From contig CAWULT010000005.1 in the NCBI GenBank assembly GCA_963923455.1, positions 1 through 64,000 on the forward strand: a stretch of DNA of 64,000 nt, in the 5' to 3' direction. Shown here piece after piece: positions 43,365-51,297 of this stretch. Origin of the DNA: CAWULT01 sp963923455 (lineage in GTDB: Bacteria; Acidobacteriota; Vicinamibacteria; Vicinamibacterales; UBA2999). The notes under the pieces are model-generated. The model had not been told where the DNA came from, did no database searches, and worked only from the letters and a program-made list of their open reading frames with translations. Within the stretch, counting starts at the first letter, position 1, and the number at the start of each line of letters is the position of its first letter. The translations under genes and the position numbers were made by a program.

Positions 43365-45206
43365 ACGCCCGGGTTGGTGGGTTTCGTGAAGCCGGCGCTC
43401 GCCGGCGACCAGGCAGGGGAGTTGCTCGGCCGGATGGCACGTGCGCTCGAGTCGGCGCCGCGCTTCGACGCGGTGCTGCACCACGAGCCTGGCACCGGCG
43501 TCGGGTGCGTCGCGCTGAAGACGGCCGAGGCGGCCCAGCGCCTGACCTGGAACACCGACCGCAGCGTCGCCGTGGCGCTCGAAGGGGAGCTGTTCGACCT
43601 CGAGCCGGTCGCGCGGCGCCTCGGCGAGCCGGTCGGGGCACGCACGCAGGCGGCGCTGGTGCTGGCGTTGTACGAGCGGTTCGGCGGCGACTTCGCCCGC
43701 GATCTGAACGGCGCGTTCGCGGCAGCCATCTGGGACCGCCGGGAGCGGACGCTCCTCGTCGTCAACGATCGCCTGGGCCAGTGCCCCGTCTACTACGCGC
43801 AGGCCGGGGGCGGCCTGCTGTTCGCGTCTGGCGTGCGCGCGGTGCTGGCCGACCCCGCCGTGTGCCGGACCGTCGACCGGGTCGCGATCAACCAGTTCCT
43901 GGTCTTCGACCATGCGCTCGGGGACCGTACGCTGCTCGCATCCGTCCGGCTGCTGCCCCAGGCCTCCGTGTTGCGGTGTCGCGACGGACACGTCGACATC
44001 CGACCGTACTGGACGCTGCAGTACCCGGACGCGTACGAACCGCGGTCCGAGGCGGACTACGTAGAGGCCTTCACGCACCATATGCGCCAGGCCGTTGCGC
44101 GCCAGGCGCCGAACGGCCGCCGCGCGGGCGTACTGCTGAGCGGGGGGCTCGACTCGCGCGTGATTCTCGGCGCGCTCGCCGAGCGCGGCGAGGCGGTCGA
44201 GACGCTGACCTTCGGCATACCCGGCTGTGACGACGCGCGCGTGGCCGCCGAAGTCGCCGCGACCGTGGGCTCGACGCATCGCTTCGTGGAACTCCGGCCC
44301 GACTGGCTGTCGTCGCTGGCCGAGGAAGCCGTCCGCAGCACCGACGGCCTGGGCAACCTCGTCAACCTGCACGCGCTCGCGCCGCTCGCATCGACGTCGG
44401 GCTACGCGCCCGTCCAGTACAAGGGCTTCCTCGGCGACGCGCTGCTCGGGTACGCGCTGACCCGCGGAATGTGGGGCGGCTACCGGCCGGACGACCGCTA
44501 CCGCGTGCACCTCGACGCCCACCGCGGGCACGGCGTGGTGAACTACGAGGCCGACGAGCAGGCCCGGCTGTTCACCGATGCATTCCGCGCCGACGTCGGC
44601 GACGGCGTGATGGAGGCCTACCGCGCGGGGTTGGACAGGGCGGGAAGCGCGCAGCTCGCCAACCAGCGGCTGTTCTTCGACCTGACCCAGCGTGTCCCGC
44701 GGATGACGCTCAACGGCGTCGAGGTGGCGAGAAGCCACGCCACCGTCCGCCTGCCGTTCTGCGACAACGACCTGGTCGACTTCATCCTGCAGGTGCCGCC
44801 CGGCTTCCTGTTCGAGCGGTATCTGCCCAGGCAGTCGTTCATCCGGCACTACCCGCGGCTGGCGCAGATCCCGCTGGAGGGCACGGGCCGTCCGATGACG
44901 TCCTGCGCGCGGGACGTCTGGATCCAGATGCGGAGCCTGGCCTCGTGGCACCTGCGCCGCCGGGGCCTCGGATGGGTGCTGCCGGATACGGTGCGCCCGT
45001 ACAAGGACTACAACGGGTGGTTCAGGACGAACCTCCGCCCATGGGTCGAGGGCCTGCTGCTGGACCGGCGCGCGCTCGATCGGGGCTACTTCCAGCCAGC
45101 GTTCGTCCGCCAGCTGCTTGCCGAGCACGACGCGGGAGCTAATCACGCCGTACGAATCGGGGCCCTGCTCACGATCGAGCTCTGGCACCGGCAGTTCGCG
45201 GACTAG
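43365..45206 (+). CDS. Asparagine-synthetase-like protein lacking the glutaminase Cys, apparent ACG start
   Basis: A 613-residue protein with a class II glutaminase-like N-terminal domain and a synthetase domain (LLSGGLDSRVI PP-loop, about residues 255-265). The N-terminus read from the ACG is (M)PGLVGFVKPA. Position 2 is Pro where active enzymes have Cys (MCG...), so glutamine hydrolysis should be lost, and the protein may use free ammonia or do a different adenylation reaction. Related Cys-less proteins with MPGIVG-type starts are common in glycan and peptide clusters. The open frame continues upstream into the sulfotransferase gene but has no suitable start there. Confidence 0.78.
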   Translation, partial: TPGLVGFVKPALAGDQAGELLGRMARALESAPRFDAVLHHEPGTGVGCVALKTAEAAQRLTWNTDRSVAVALEGELFDLEPVARRLGEPVGARTQAALVLALYERFGGDFARDLNGAFAAAIWDRRERTLLVVNDRLGQCPVYYAQAGGGLLFASGVRAVLADPAVCRTVDRVAINQFLVFDHALGDRTLLASVRLLPQASVLRCRDGHVDIRPYWTLQYPDAYEPRSEADYVEAFTHHMRQAVARQAPNGRRAGVLLSGGLDSRVILGALAERGEAVETLTFGIPGCDDARVAAEVAATVGSTHRFVELRPDWLSSLAEEAVRSTDGLGNLVNLHALAPLASTSGYAPVQYKGFLGDALLGYALTRGMWGGYRPDDRYRVHLDAHRGHGVVNYEADEQARLFTDAFRADVGDGVMEAYRAGLDRAGSAQLANQRLFFDLTQRVPRMTLNGVEVARSHATVRLPFCDNDLVDFILQVPPGFLFERYLPRQSFIRHYPRLAQIPLEGTGRPMTSCARDVWIQMRSLASWHLRRRGLGWVLPDTVRPYKDYNGWFRTNLRPWVEGLLLDRRALDRGYFQPAFVRQLLAEHDAGANHAVRIGALLTIELWHRQFAD

Positions 45207-45223
45207 GAGTCGGGACCGGACAC

Positions 45224-46234
45224 ATGCGCCTGGGCGTCTTCATCGAAGAGACATGGGACTTCTTCCACGAGGTCTACGCCGACTTCGGTCAGCATCACTC
45301 GACCACGCTCTACAAGCGGCCGGAGCCCGTCCGGTTGCCGGTGTTCACGGAGCGGGTCAACCGGCACCGCTTCCGTTCGGACCTGAGCGACTTCATCCGC
45401 CGCCAGGACGTGCTGTTCTTCGAGTGGGCGAGCGAGCTGCTCGCGGTGGCATCGCAGATGCCGAAGACGGCCGGCATCGTCACCCGGCTCCACCGGTACG
45501 AGATGTACGAGTGGGCGGAGCGCATCAACTGGGACGCCGTCGATCGCGTGATCCTGGTCAGCGACGCGAAGCTCCGGACGTTCACCGAAACGTTTCCCTC
45601 GCACGCCCACAAGGCCGTCGTGATCCCCGAGGCCGTGTCCGTCACGCGCTTCCAGCCAGGTGACCGCAAGCCGTTCGGCGGCGACATCGGGATCCTGTGC
45701 CACCTGAAGCCGCGCAAGCGGGTCTACGACCTGGTGTTGACCTTCGCGGAGCTCCTCGAGGAGGGGCACCAGTTCCACCTCCACATCGGCGGCGGCCTGG
45801 CACCCGGCTCCGAGGATTACTACGAGGCCCTGCACGGTCTGGTCGGCCGGCTGGGCCTGCAGGACAAGGTGACCTTCTACGGGCACCAGTCGAAGCCCGA
45901 GCAGTGGTACCCACTGATCGACGTCTTCGTGTCCAACAGCTTCTCGGAAGGCCTGCAGGTGTCGCCGATGGAGGCGATGGCGTCGGGCTGCCACTGCGTG
46001 TCGCACCGGTGGGCGGGCGCGGAGGAACTGCTGCCCGACTCGCACCTGTACGACACCAACGCGCAGCTCAAGCGCCTGCTGGTGGATCACGCGCGCCTGC
46101 CAGACGCCGAACGGGCGGCCCTGCGCACGCGGATGCGCAACATGGTCACCGAGCGATTCAACGTCGACGTGACGAAGGCGCAGATCCGGGGCGTGGTCGA
46201 GGACGTGTACGCGGCGCGCGGCGGGGGGCGCTGA
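45224..46234 (+). CDS. GT4 glycosyltransferase
   Basis: A 336-residue GT-B enzyme. The acceptor domain starts MRLGVFIEETWDFFHEVYAD. The donor domain has GILCHLKPRKRVYDLV, YGHQSKPEQWYPLIDVFVSNSFSEG and the EAMASGCHCVSH loop. It probably adds one residue of the second glycan. ATG 45224 is close to the preceding stop (17 nt). Confidence 0.83.
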   Translation: MRLGVFIEETWDFFHEVYADFGQHHSTTLYKRPEPVRLPVFTERVNRHRFRSDLSDFIRRQDVLFFEWASELLAVASQMPKTAGIVTRLHRYEMYEWAERINWDAVDRVILVSDAKLRTFTETFPSHAHKAVVIPEAVSVTRFQPGDRKPFGGDIGILCHLKPRKRVYDLVLTFAELLEEGHQFHLHIGGGLAPGSEDYYEALHGLVGRLGLQDKVTFYGHQSKPEQWYPLIDVFVSNSFSEGLQVSPMEAMASGCHCVSHRWAGAEELLPDSHLYDTNAQLKRLLVDHARLPDAERAALRTRMRNMVTERFNVDVTKAQIRGVVEDVYAARGGGR

Positions 46235-46260
46235 GGATGGGCGGCGAGGGGAACAGGCAG

Positions 46261-47412
46261 ATGATGACGGTGCTCACGGTGTTCGGCACCCGGCCAGAGG
46301 CCCTGAAGATGGCGCCTGTCGTGCAGCAGCTCGCGCGGCAGCCGGAGCGGATTCGCTCGGTGGTGTGCGTCACGGGCCAGCATCGCGAGATGCTCGACCA
46401 GGTGCTGGGGTTGTTCTCGATCCGGCCCGACTTCGACCTCGACGTGATGCGGCCGAACCAGACTCTGGCGCAGGTGACGTCCGCCATCATCCAGCGGCTC
46501 GACCCGGTCCTGGCCGAGGTGAGGCCCGACTGGGTCCTCGTGCAGGGTGACACGACCACGGCCATGGTGGCATCACTCGTCGCGTACTACCACGGCGTGC
46601 GAATCGGGCACATCGAAGCCGGGCTGCGTACGTTCGACAAGCGGCGCCCGTTCCCGGAGGAGATCAACCGGCGGATCACCGATGTCGTCGCCGATCTGTG
46701 CTTCGCGCCGACCACGTGGGCCCAGCAGAACCTTCGCAGGGAAGGCGTGCCCGAGGCGCAGATCCTGCTGACTGGAAACACCGTGATCGACGCGCTGCTC
46801 CAGGTGCGCGATACGCCGTACCGCTGGGACGAGGGCCCCCTGGCCCAGGTGCCGGTCGACCGCCGGCTCGTGCTGATCACGGCGCACCGCCGGGAGTCGT
46901 TCGGCGAGACGTTCAAGGGCATCTGCCAGGCCATCCGGGACCTGTCGGAGCGTTATGCGGGCGACGTCCATTTCGTGTACCCGGTGCATCCCAACCCGAA
47001 CGTCCGCACCCCCGTGCACGCGATGCTGAGCGGGCGGCCGAACGTCTCGCTGATCGACCCCCTCGAGTACGTGCCACTCGTCCACCTGATGAAGCGGGCG
47101 ACGATCGTGCTGACCGACTCCGGCGGCATTCAGGAGGAGGCGCCCAGCCTGGGCGTGCCCGTCCTGGTGCTGCGTGAAGAGACGGAGCGCCCCGAAGGCG
47201 TCGAGGCCGGCGTGGCGAGGCTGGTCGGCACCGATCCAGCCCGGATCGTGGCCGAGGCTCGGCGGCTGCTGGACAGCCCCGCCGAGCACGCGCGGATGTC
47301 GCGCGCCACCAATCCCTACGGCGACGGCCTGGCGTCGGCGCGGATCGTCGATGCCCTGCTGGCCGCGGAACACGATCGGACGCCGGCGGCGGCGCTGTCC
47401 GGCGCCCACTGA
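46261..47412 (+). CDS. wecB: UDP-N-acetylglucosamine 2-epimerase (non-hydrolysing)
   Basis: A 383-residue enzyme with VFGTRPEALKMAPVV, VTGQHREML, VQGDTTTAM, HIEAGLRT and TDSGGIQEEAPSLGVPVLVLR, all WecB hallmarks. It makes UDP-ManNAc. ATG 46261 is chosen with GCGAGGGGA a few nt upstream; the frame is open far upstream over the GT gene. No WecC-type UDP-ManNAc dehydrogenase is seen apart from the Ugd-like protein at 1538. Confidence 0.92.
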   Translation: MMTVLTVFGTRPEALKMAPVVQQLARQPERIRSVVCVTGQHREMLDQVLGLFSIRPDFDLDVMRPNQTLAQVTSAIIQRLDPVLAEVRPDWVLVQGDTTTAMVASLVAYYHGVRIGHIEAGLRTFDKRRPFPEEINRRITDVVADLCFAPTTWAQQNLRREGVPEAQILLTGNTVIDALLQVRDTPYRWDEGPLAQVPVDRRLVLITAHRRESFGETFKGICQAIRDLSERYAGDVHFVYPVHPNPNVRTPVHAMLSGRPNVSLIDPLEYVPLVHLMKRATIVLTDSGGIQEEAPSLGVPVLVLREETERPEGVEAGVARLVGTDPARIVAEARRLLDSPAEHARMSRATNPYGDGLASARIVDALLAAEHDRTPAAALSGAH

Positions 47413-47422
47413 CAGGCTGGCG

Positions 47423-48661
47423 ATGGCGTTGAAGCAGGCGGTGCAGGCGGTGTATCGCGGGGTGGTCGACGACCGCCTCCGCGACGCGTTCTGGGCCTGG
47501 CGCAGCCGGGGCGACTCGTCGGTCGCGAGCGGGGTGACCCGGGGGTTGGTCGGGGCCTCGTACCCCGTCGGTTCCGCCGAGGAGCACCTGGCCGCGACGC
47601 TCGACTGGCTTCGCGCCGCGCAGGACGCGTGCGGCGACGGCGTGTCGGCGTTCTACGACATGCGGGAGGGCCGCTGGTGCCCGCCGTATCCCGAGACGAC
47701 CGGCTACATCATCCCGACGTTCTACGACGCCGCAGCCGACGGACGCGGAGAGGAGTACCGCGATCGCGCCCGGCGGATGGCGGAGTGGCTGCTGGGGCTG
47801 CAGCTCGCCGACGGGGCGTTTCCCATCGGGCCCCTGTGGCCAGGCTGGGAGCGGCGTCCCCTGGTGTTCGACACCGGCCAGATCATCCACGGGCTCGTTC
47901 GTGCCCACGAGGAGACGCGCGACTCGCGGTACCTCGATTCGGCGGCCCGAGCGGGACGGTGGCTGGCTTCCGTGCAGGACGAGGACGGTGCCTGGCGGCG
48001 GTTCACCCCGTTCGGCGTCGTGCAGACCTACGACGTCCGCACGGCGTTCGGCCTCGCGCGACTGTATCAGGCCACTGGCGAGGAAGCGCATCGGCGTACG
48101 GCGATGCGCAACCTGGAGTTCGCCGTCCGCCAGCAGGGGCCGGACGGCTACTACCGTCACATGGAGTTCCGCGCCGGCGAGGATGCGCTGACCCATACCA
48201 TCGCCTACACGGTCGAAGGGGTGCTCGAGTCGGGCGTGCTGCTGGGGGAGACCGCGCTCGTCGCGTCCGCGACACTCGCAGCCGGCGCTCTGGCCGAGCG
48301 GCAGCACGCGCAAGGATACCTGACGGCCCGCTACGGTGAGCGCTGGGAGAGCGCCACCTGCTGGAGCTGCCCCACGGGCACGGCGCAGATGGCGATGTGC
48401 TGGTTCCGGCTCTTCGAGCTGACCGGGCAGACACGCTTCCGGGACGCGGCCGTCGACGCCAACCGCCACGTCAAGTCGCACCAGCGGCGCGACGCCGCGG
48501 CGCACGCCGGGGTCAGAGGCGGGGTATCGGGCTCGTGGCCGATCTGGGAGGCCTATGAGCCGTATCGGATGCTGAACTGGGCTGCGAAGTTCTTCGCCGA
48601 CAGCCTGCGGCTCGAGAAGCGTCTCACGGGGAGTCACGGCCACGCGCGTCCTGTTCATTAA
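47423..48661 (+). CDS. Alpha/alpha-barrel protein of unknown function in glycan loci
   Basis: A 412-residue soluble protein made of repeated helical pairs typical of a six- or seven-hairpin barrel: YPETTGYIIPTFYDA, WLLGLQLADGAFP, VFDTGQIIHGLVRAHEET and HTIAYTVEGVLES. No signal peptide. Similar proteins sit in many EPS clusters, sometimes labelled VpsJ-like or related to uronyl epimerases, but no activity is established to my knowledge. A sugar-epimerase or glycan-binding role is a guess. Its last 20 bp overlap the next gene. Confidence 0.7.
   Translation: MALKQAVQAVYRGVVDDRLRDAFWAWRSRGDSSVASGVTRGLVGASYPVGSAEEHLAATLDWLRAAQDACGDGVSAFYDMREGRWCPPYPETTGYIIPTFYDAAADGRGEEYRDRARRMAEWLLGLQLADGAFPIGPLWPGWERRPLVFDTGQIIHGLVRAHEETRDSRYLDSAARAGRWLASVQDEDGAWRRFTPFGVVQTYDVRTAFGLARLYQATGEEAHRRTAMRNLEFAVRQQGPDGYYRHMEFRAGEDALTHTIAYTVEGVLESGVLLGETALVASATLAAGALAERQHAQGYLTARYGERWESATCWSCPTGTAQMAMCWFRLFELTGQTRFRDAAVDANRHVKSHQRRDAAAHAGVRGGVSGSWPIWEAYEPYRMLNWAAKFFADSLRLEKRLTGSHGHARPVH
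48628..48633 (+). promoter_or_regulatory. Shine-Dalgarno GGGGAG supporting a second ACG start
   Basis: GGGGAG lies 8 nt before ACG 48642, inside the end of the upstream gene. In this frame (open from a TGA at 48573) no ATG, GTG or TTG occurs before GTG 48744. Confidence 0.6.
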
Positions 48662-49799
48662 CGCGAGGCCGGACGCGCTCCGGAACCCCGGCGGCGACAC
48701 GGTCCAGGTCAGGGAGACGAAGGCCGCGCTCGAGCGGATCGGCGTGAGGGTCGAACTGCGTGACCCGGGCGATCTGGCGACGCTGCCGCCGTTCGACCTG
48801 GCGCACGTCTTCAACCTGCAGATGCCCGACACGGCCGCGGAGGTGTTCGGCGCCGTCGCGGGCAGGCCGGTCGCGTTCTCGCCGATCTACTGGGACACCT
48901 ACGCGTTCTGGTTCGAGGCTGCGTCCGAGTCGCGTCCGCTGTGGCGCTGGGCGGCCCGACTGCTCGGCAAGGAGCGGGCCCGCGCGAAGTACATCGCGTG
49001 GCAGCGTTCGAAGGAGCCGAGGAACGCCTCGTGGCGGCTGCAACGGTCGCTGCTGGAGCAGGCCGGCCGCGTGCTGCCGAACTCGGCCGTCGAAGGCGAG
49101 CTGCTGCGCGACATCTTCGCGCTGCCGGCGTCGTTCAGGGACCGGATCGACGTGATCCCGAACGCGATCGACACGGCCGCGTACGGCGAGCGCCCCGCGC
49201 CGAGCGCCGCGTTCCTGGCGCAGCACGGTCTGCGCGACTTCGTGATGCAGACGGGCACGATCTCGCCCGTCAAGAACCAGCTCGGGCTGATCGAGGCGCT
49301 CTTCGACCTGCCCGTGCCGATCGTGTTCGTCGGTCACACGCCGGAGGCGATGCAGCCCTACGCCGAGCGCTGTCGCGCCCGGGCGCGCGAGCGCGGTAAC
49401 GTCCTCTTCATCGATCACCTGCCGGCGAGCGAGCTGCCCGGCATCTACGCGCTGGCGGCGGTTCACGTCCTGCCCAGCTGGCGGGAAACGCCCGGGCTCG
49501 TCTCGCTCGAGGCCGCCGCCTGCGGCGCGCGGATCGTCAGCACGTCGATCGGGTCGGCGCAGGAATACTTCGGCGAGATCGCGTGGTACTGCCATCCGAG
49601 CGACACCGCATCGATCCGGCGCGCGGTCGAGGCGGCGCTCGCCGCACCACCGACCGACGCGCTGCGGCGCCGCGTGATCGACACCTTCACGTGGCAGCGG
49701 ACGGCCGAGGCGACGCTGGCGTCGTACGAGCGGCTGCTCGGGCGCGTGGCGCCGCGGTCGCCGGCCGACACCCTTCATCCAGAACCCACAGGACGGTAG
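48642..49799 (+). CDS. GT4 glycosyltransferase, apparent ACG start
   Basis: A 385-residue GT-B enzyme. Read from ACG it begins (M)RVLFINARPDALRNPGGDT, a normal GT4 first strand with the GG acceptor loop. Starting at the first canonical codon (GTG 48744) would delete this strand and the loop, so the upstream start is required. The donor domain has QTGTISPVKNQLGLIEAL and WRETPGLVSLEAAACGARIVST. It overlaps the upstream gene by 20 bp. Confidence 0.75.
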   Translation, partial: TRVLFINARPDALRNPGGDTVQVRETKAALERIGVRVELRDPGDLATLPPFDLAHVFNLQMPDTAAEVFGAVAGRPVAFSPIYWDTYAFWFEAASESRPLWRWAARLLGKERARAKYIAWQRSKEPRNASWRLQRSLLEQAGRVLPNSAVEGELLRDIFALPASFRDRIDVIPNAIDTAAYGERPAPSAAFLAQHGLRDFVMQTGTISPVKNQLGLIEALFDLPVPIVFVGHTPEAMQPYAERCRARARERGNVLFIDHLPASELPGIYALAAVHVLPSWRETPGLVSLEAAACGARIVSTSIGSAQEYFGEIAWYCHPSDTASIRRAVEAALAAPPTDALRRRVIDTFTWQRTAEATLASYERLLGRVAPRSPADTLHPEPTGR

Positions 49800-49804
49800 C
49801 GGAT

Positions 49805-50950
49805 ATGGACTTCTCCTGGTCTGACGATCAACTGGCCTTCAAGGACGCCGTGGTGGAGTTCGCGCGGCAGCAGCTCAATCACGACATCATCGAGCGCGAC
49901 CGGGACTCACGATACTCGCGCGAGCTGTGGAAGGAGTGCGCGAAGTTCGGCATCCAGGGACTGCCGTTCCCGGAGGAGTACGGCGGTGGCAACGCCGACA
50001 TCCTCACGACGATGCTGACGATGGAGGGCATGGGTTACGGCTGCAAGGACAACGGCCTCATCTTCGGCCTCAACGCGCAGATGTGGGCGGTCCAGATGCC
50101 GATCCTGACGTTCGGCACCGACGAGCAGAAGCGGAAGTACCTGCCCGGTCTCATCGGCGGCGATCTGGTCGGCGCCCACGGCATCTCGGAGCCCGACTCG
50201 GGCTCCGACGCCTTCAGCCTGCGGACGCGCGCGCAGAAGGTGGACGGCGGCTACGTGCTCAACGGCACGAAGACGTTCGTGACGAACGGGCCGATGGCCG
50301 ACCTTCATCTCGTGTTCGCCACGGTCGATCCGGCCCGCAAGATGATGGGCGTCACCGGCTTCCTGGTCGAGACCGGCACTCCAGGGTTCGTCATCGGCCC
50401 GAAGATCGACAAGATGGGCCTCCGCACGTCGCCGATGTCGGAACTGATCCTGACCGACTGCTTCCTGCCGGAGTCCAGCCGGCTGGGCCGGGAGGGGATC
50501 GGGTCGCGGATCTTCGGTGATGCGATGGAGTGGGAGCGGGCGTGCATCCTCGGCAGCCACCTGGGGGCGATGCAGCGCCTGATCGAGCGGTGCGTCGAGC
50601 ACTCGCGCGATCGCAAGCAGTTCGGCGAGTCGATCGGCCGATTCCAGTCGGTGTCGAACCGCATCGTCGACATGAAGGTGCGGCTCGAGACCGCCCGCCT
50701 GCTGCTCTACAAGGTGGCGTGGCTGAAGAAGACGGGGAAGCCGGCGGTGATGGAGGCGGCGCTCGCGAAACTGTATCTGAGCGAGGCGTTCGTCCAGAGC
50801 GGGCTGGACGCCGTGCGCACGATGGGTGGCTACGGGTACACGACGGAGTACGAAGTGGAGCGCGACTTCCGCGACTCGATCGGAGGCATCCTCTACTCCG
50901 GGACCTCCGACATCCAGCGCAACATCATCGCGAGGTTGATGGGCCTCTGA
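49805..50950 (+). CDS. Acyl-CoA-dehydrogenase-family flavoenzyme, prolyl-carrier-protein dehydrogenase-like (PltE/RedW)
   Basis: A 381-residue ACAD-fold protein. The putative catalytic base is E244 in MEWERACILGSHLGAMQ, the same place as in isovaleryl-CoA dehydrogenase and PltE/RedW enzymes. GCKDNGLIFGLNAQ, EHSRDRKQFGESIGRFQSVS and RDSIGGILYSGTSDIQRNIIARL are shared, as far as I can recall, with PltE, which oxidises carrier-bound proline to pyrrole. No other beta-oxidation gene is nearby. It is the last gene of the long + operon, in front of a terminator-like hairpin. An alternative is a generic acyl-CoA dehydrogenase. Confidence 0.8.
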   Translation: MDFSWSDDQLAFKDAVVEFARQQLNHDIIERDRDSRYSRELWKECAKFGIQGLPFPEEYGGGNADILTTMLTMEGMGYGCKDNGLIFGLNAQMWAVQMPILTFGTDEQKRKYLPGLIGGDLVGAHGISEPDSGSDAFSLRTRAQKVDGGYVLNGTKTFVTNGPMADLHLVFATVDPARKMMGVTGFLVETGTPGFVIGPKIDKMGLRTSPMSELILTDCFLPESSRLGREGIGSRIFGDAMEWERACILGSHLGAMQRLIERCVEHSRDRKQFGESIGRFQSVSNRIVDMKVRLETARLLLYKVAWLKKTGKPAVMEAALAKLYLSEAFVQSGLDAVRTMGGYGYTTEYEVERDFRDSIGGILYSGTSDIQRNIIARLMGL

Positions 50951-51110
50951 CACGCCCGCGGCTGCGCCCCTGCGCGGCCGGCGCGCCTGCCCTTGGGCAT
51001 CGATCGGGCCGGCCCAGATCCTCGGCCAGTCGAGTGCGCGGGCGCCTCCCCCGCGCCATGGCGGCTGCCCAACCGAGGAAGAATCCCTCCGCCCGCAGAC
51101 TATTGTCTCA

Positions 51111-51135
51111 AATACCCGGCCGACAGCCGGGTGTT
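51111..51135 (+). terminator. Terminator hairpin at the end of the main operon
   Basis: A 10-bp stem (AATACCCGGC/GCCGGGTGTT, one G-T wobble) with a CGACA loop is followed by TTTC. It lies 160 nt after the stop at 50950. The stretch 50951-51110 holds no gene I can support. Confidence 0.55.
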
Positions 51136-51181
51136 TCGCGTGCGCCGGTGCCTGTCGGTGCGCGTGGTTTCCTTGCCTCAA

Positions 51182-51199
51182 GCCAATTTCGTAATTGGC
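51182..51199. promoter_or_regulatory. Perfect 18-bp palindrome, candidate operator
   Basis: GCCAATT-TCGT-AATTGGC is a perfect inverted repeat about 100 bp before the LamG gene, typical in size for a dimeric regulator site. The protein that might bind it is unknown. Confidence 0.4.
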
Positions 51200-51297
51200 G
51201 CGAATGTTGACTCTGGACTGCTCGCGAGACGGGCCGGAGTGCGACAATAGCGGAGCGTCTCGCGGGGATCGTTTACTGCGTTTCGAATGGTCGAGAG

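Noticed and set aside
49805..50950. Reading the acyl-CoA dehydrogenase as a fatty-acid degradation gene
   Set aside because: No other beta-oxidation gene is near. The position at the end of the glycan operon and the PltE/RedW-like segments favour a carrier-protein substrate, although this is not proven.
51196..51211. Sigma-54-like TGGCGCG...TTGA before the LamG gene
   Set aside because: The essential GC of the -12 element is GA, and the TGGC is part of the palindrome at 51182-51199.
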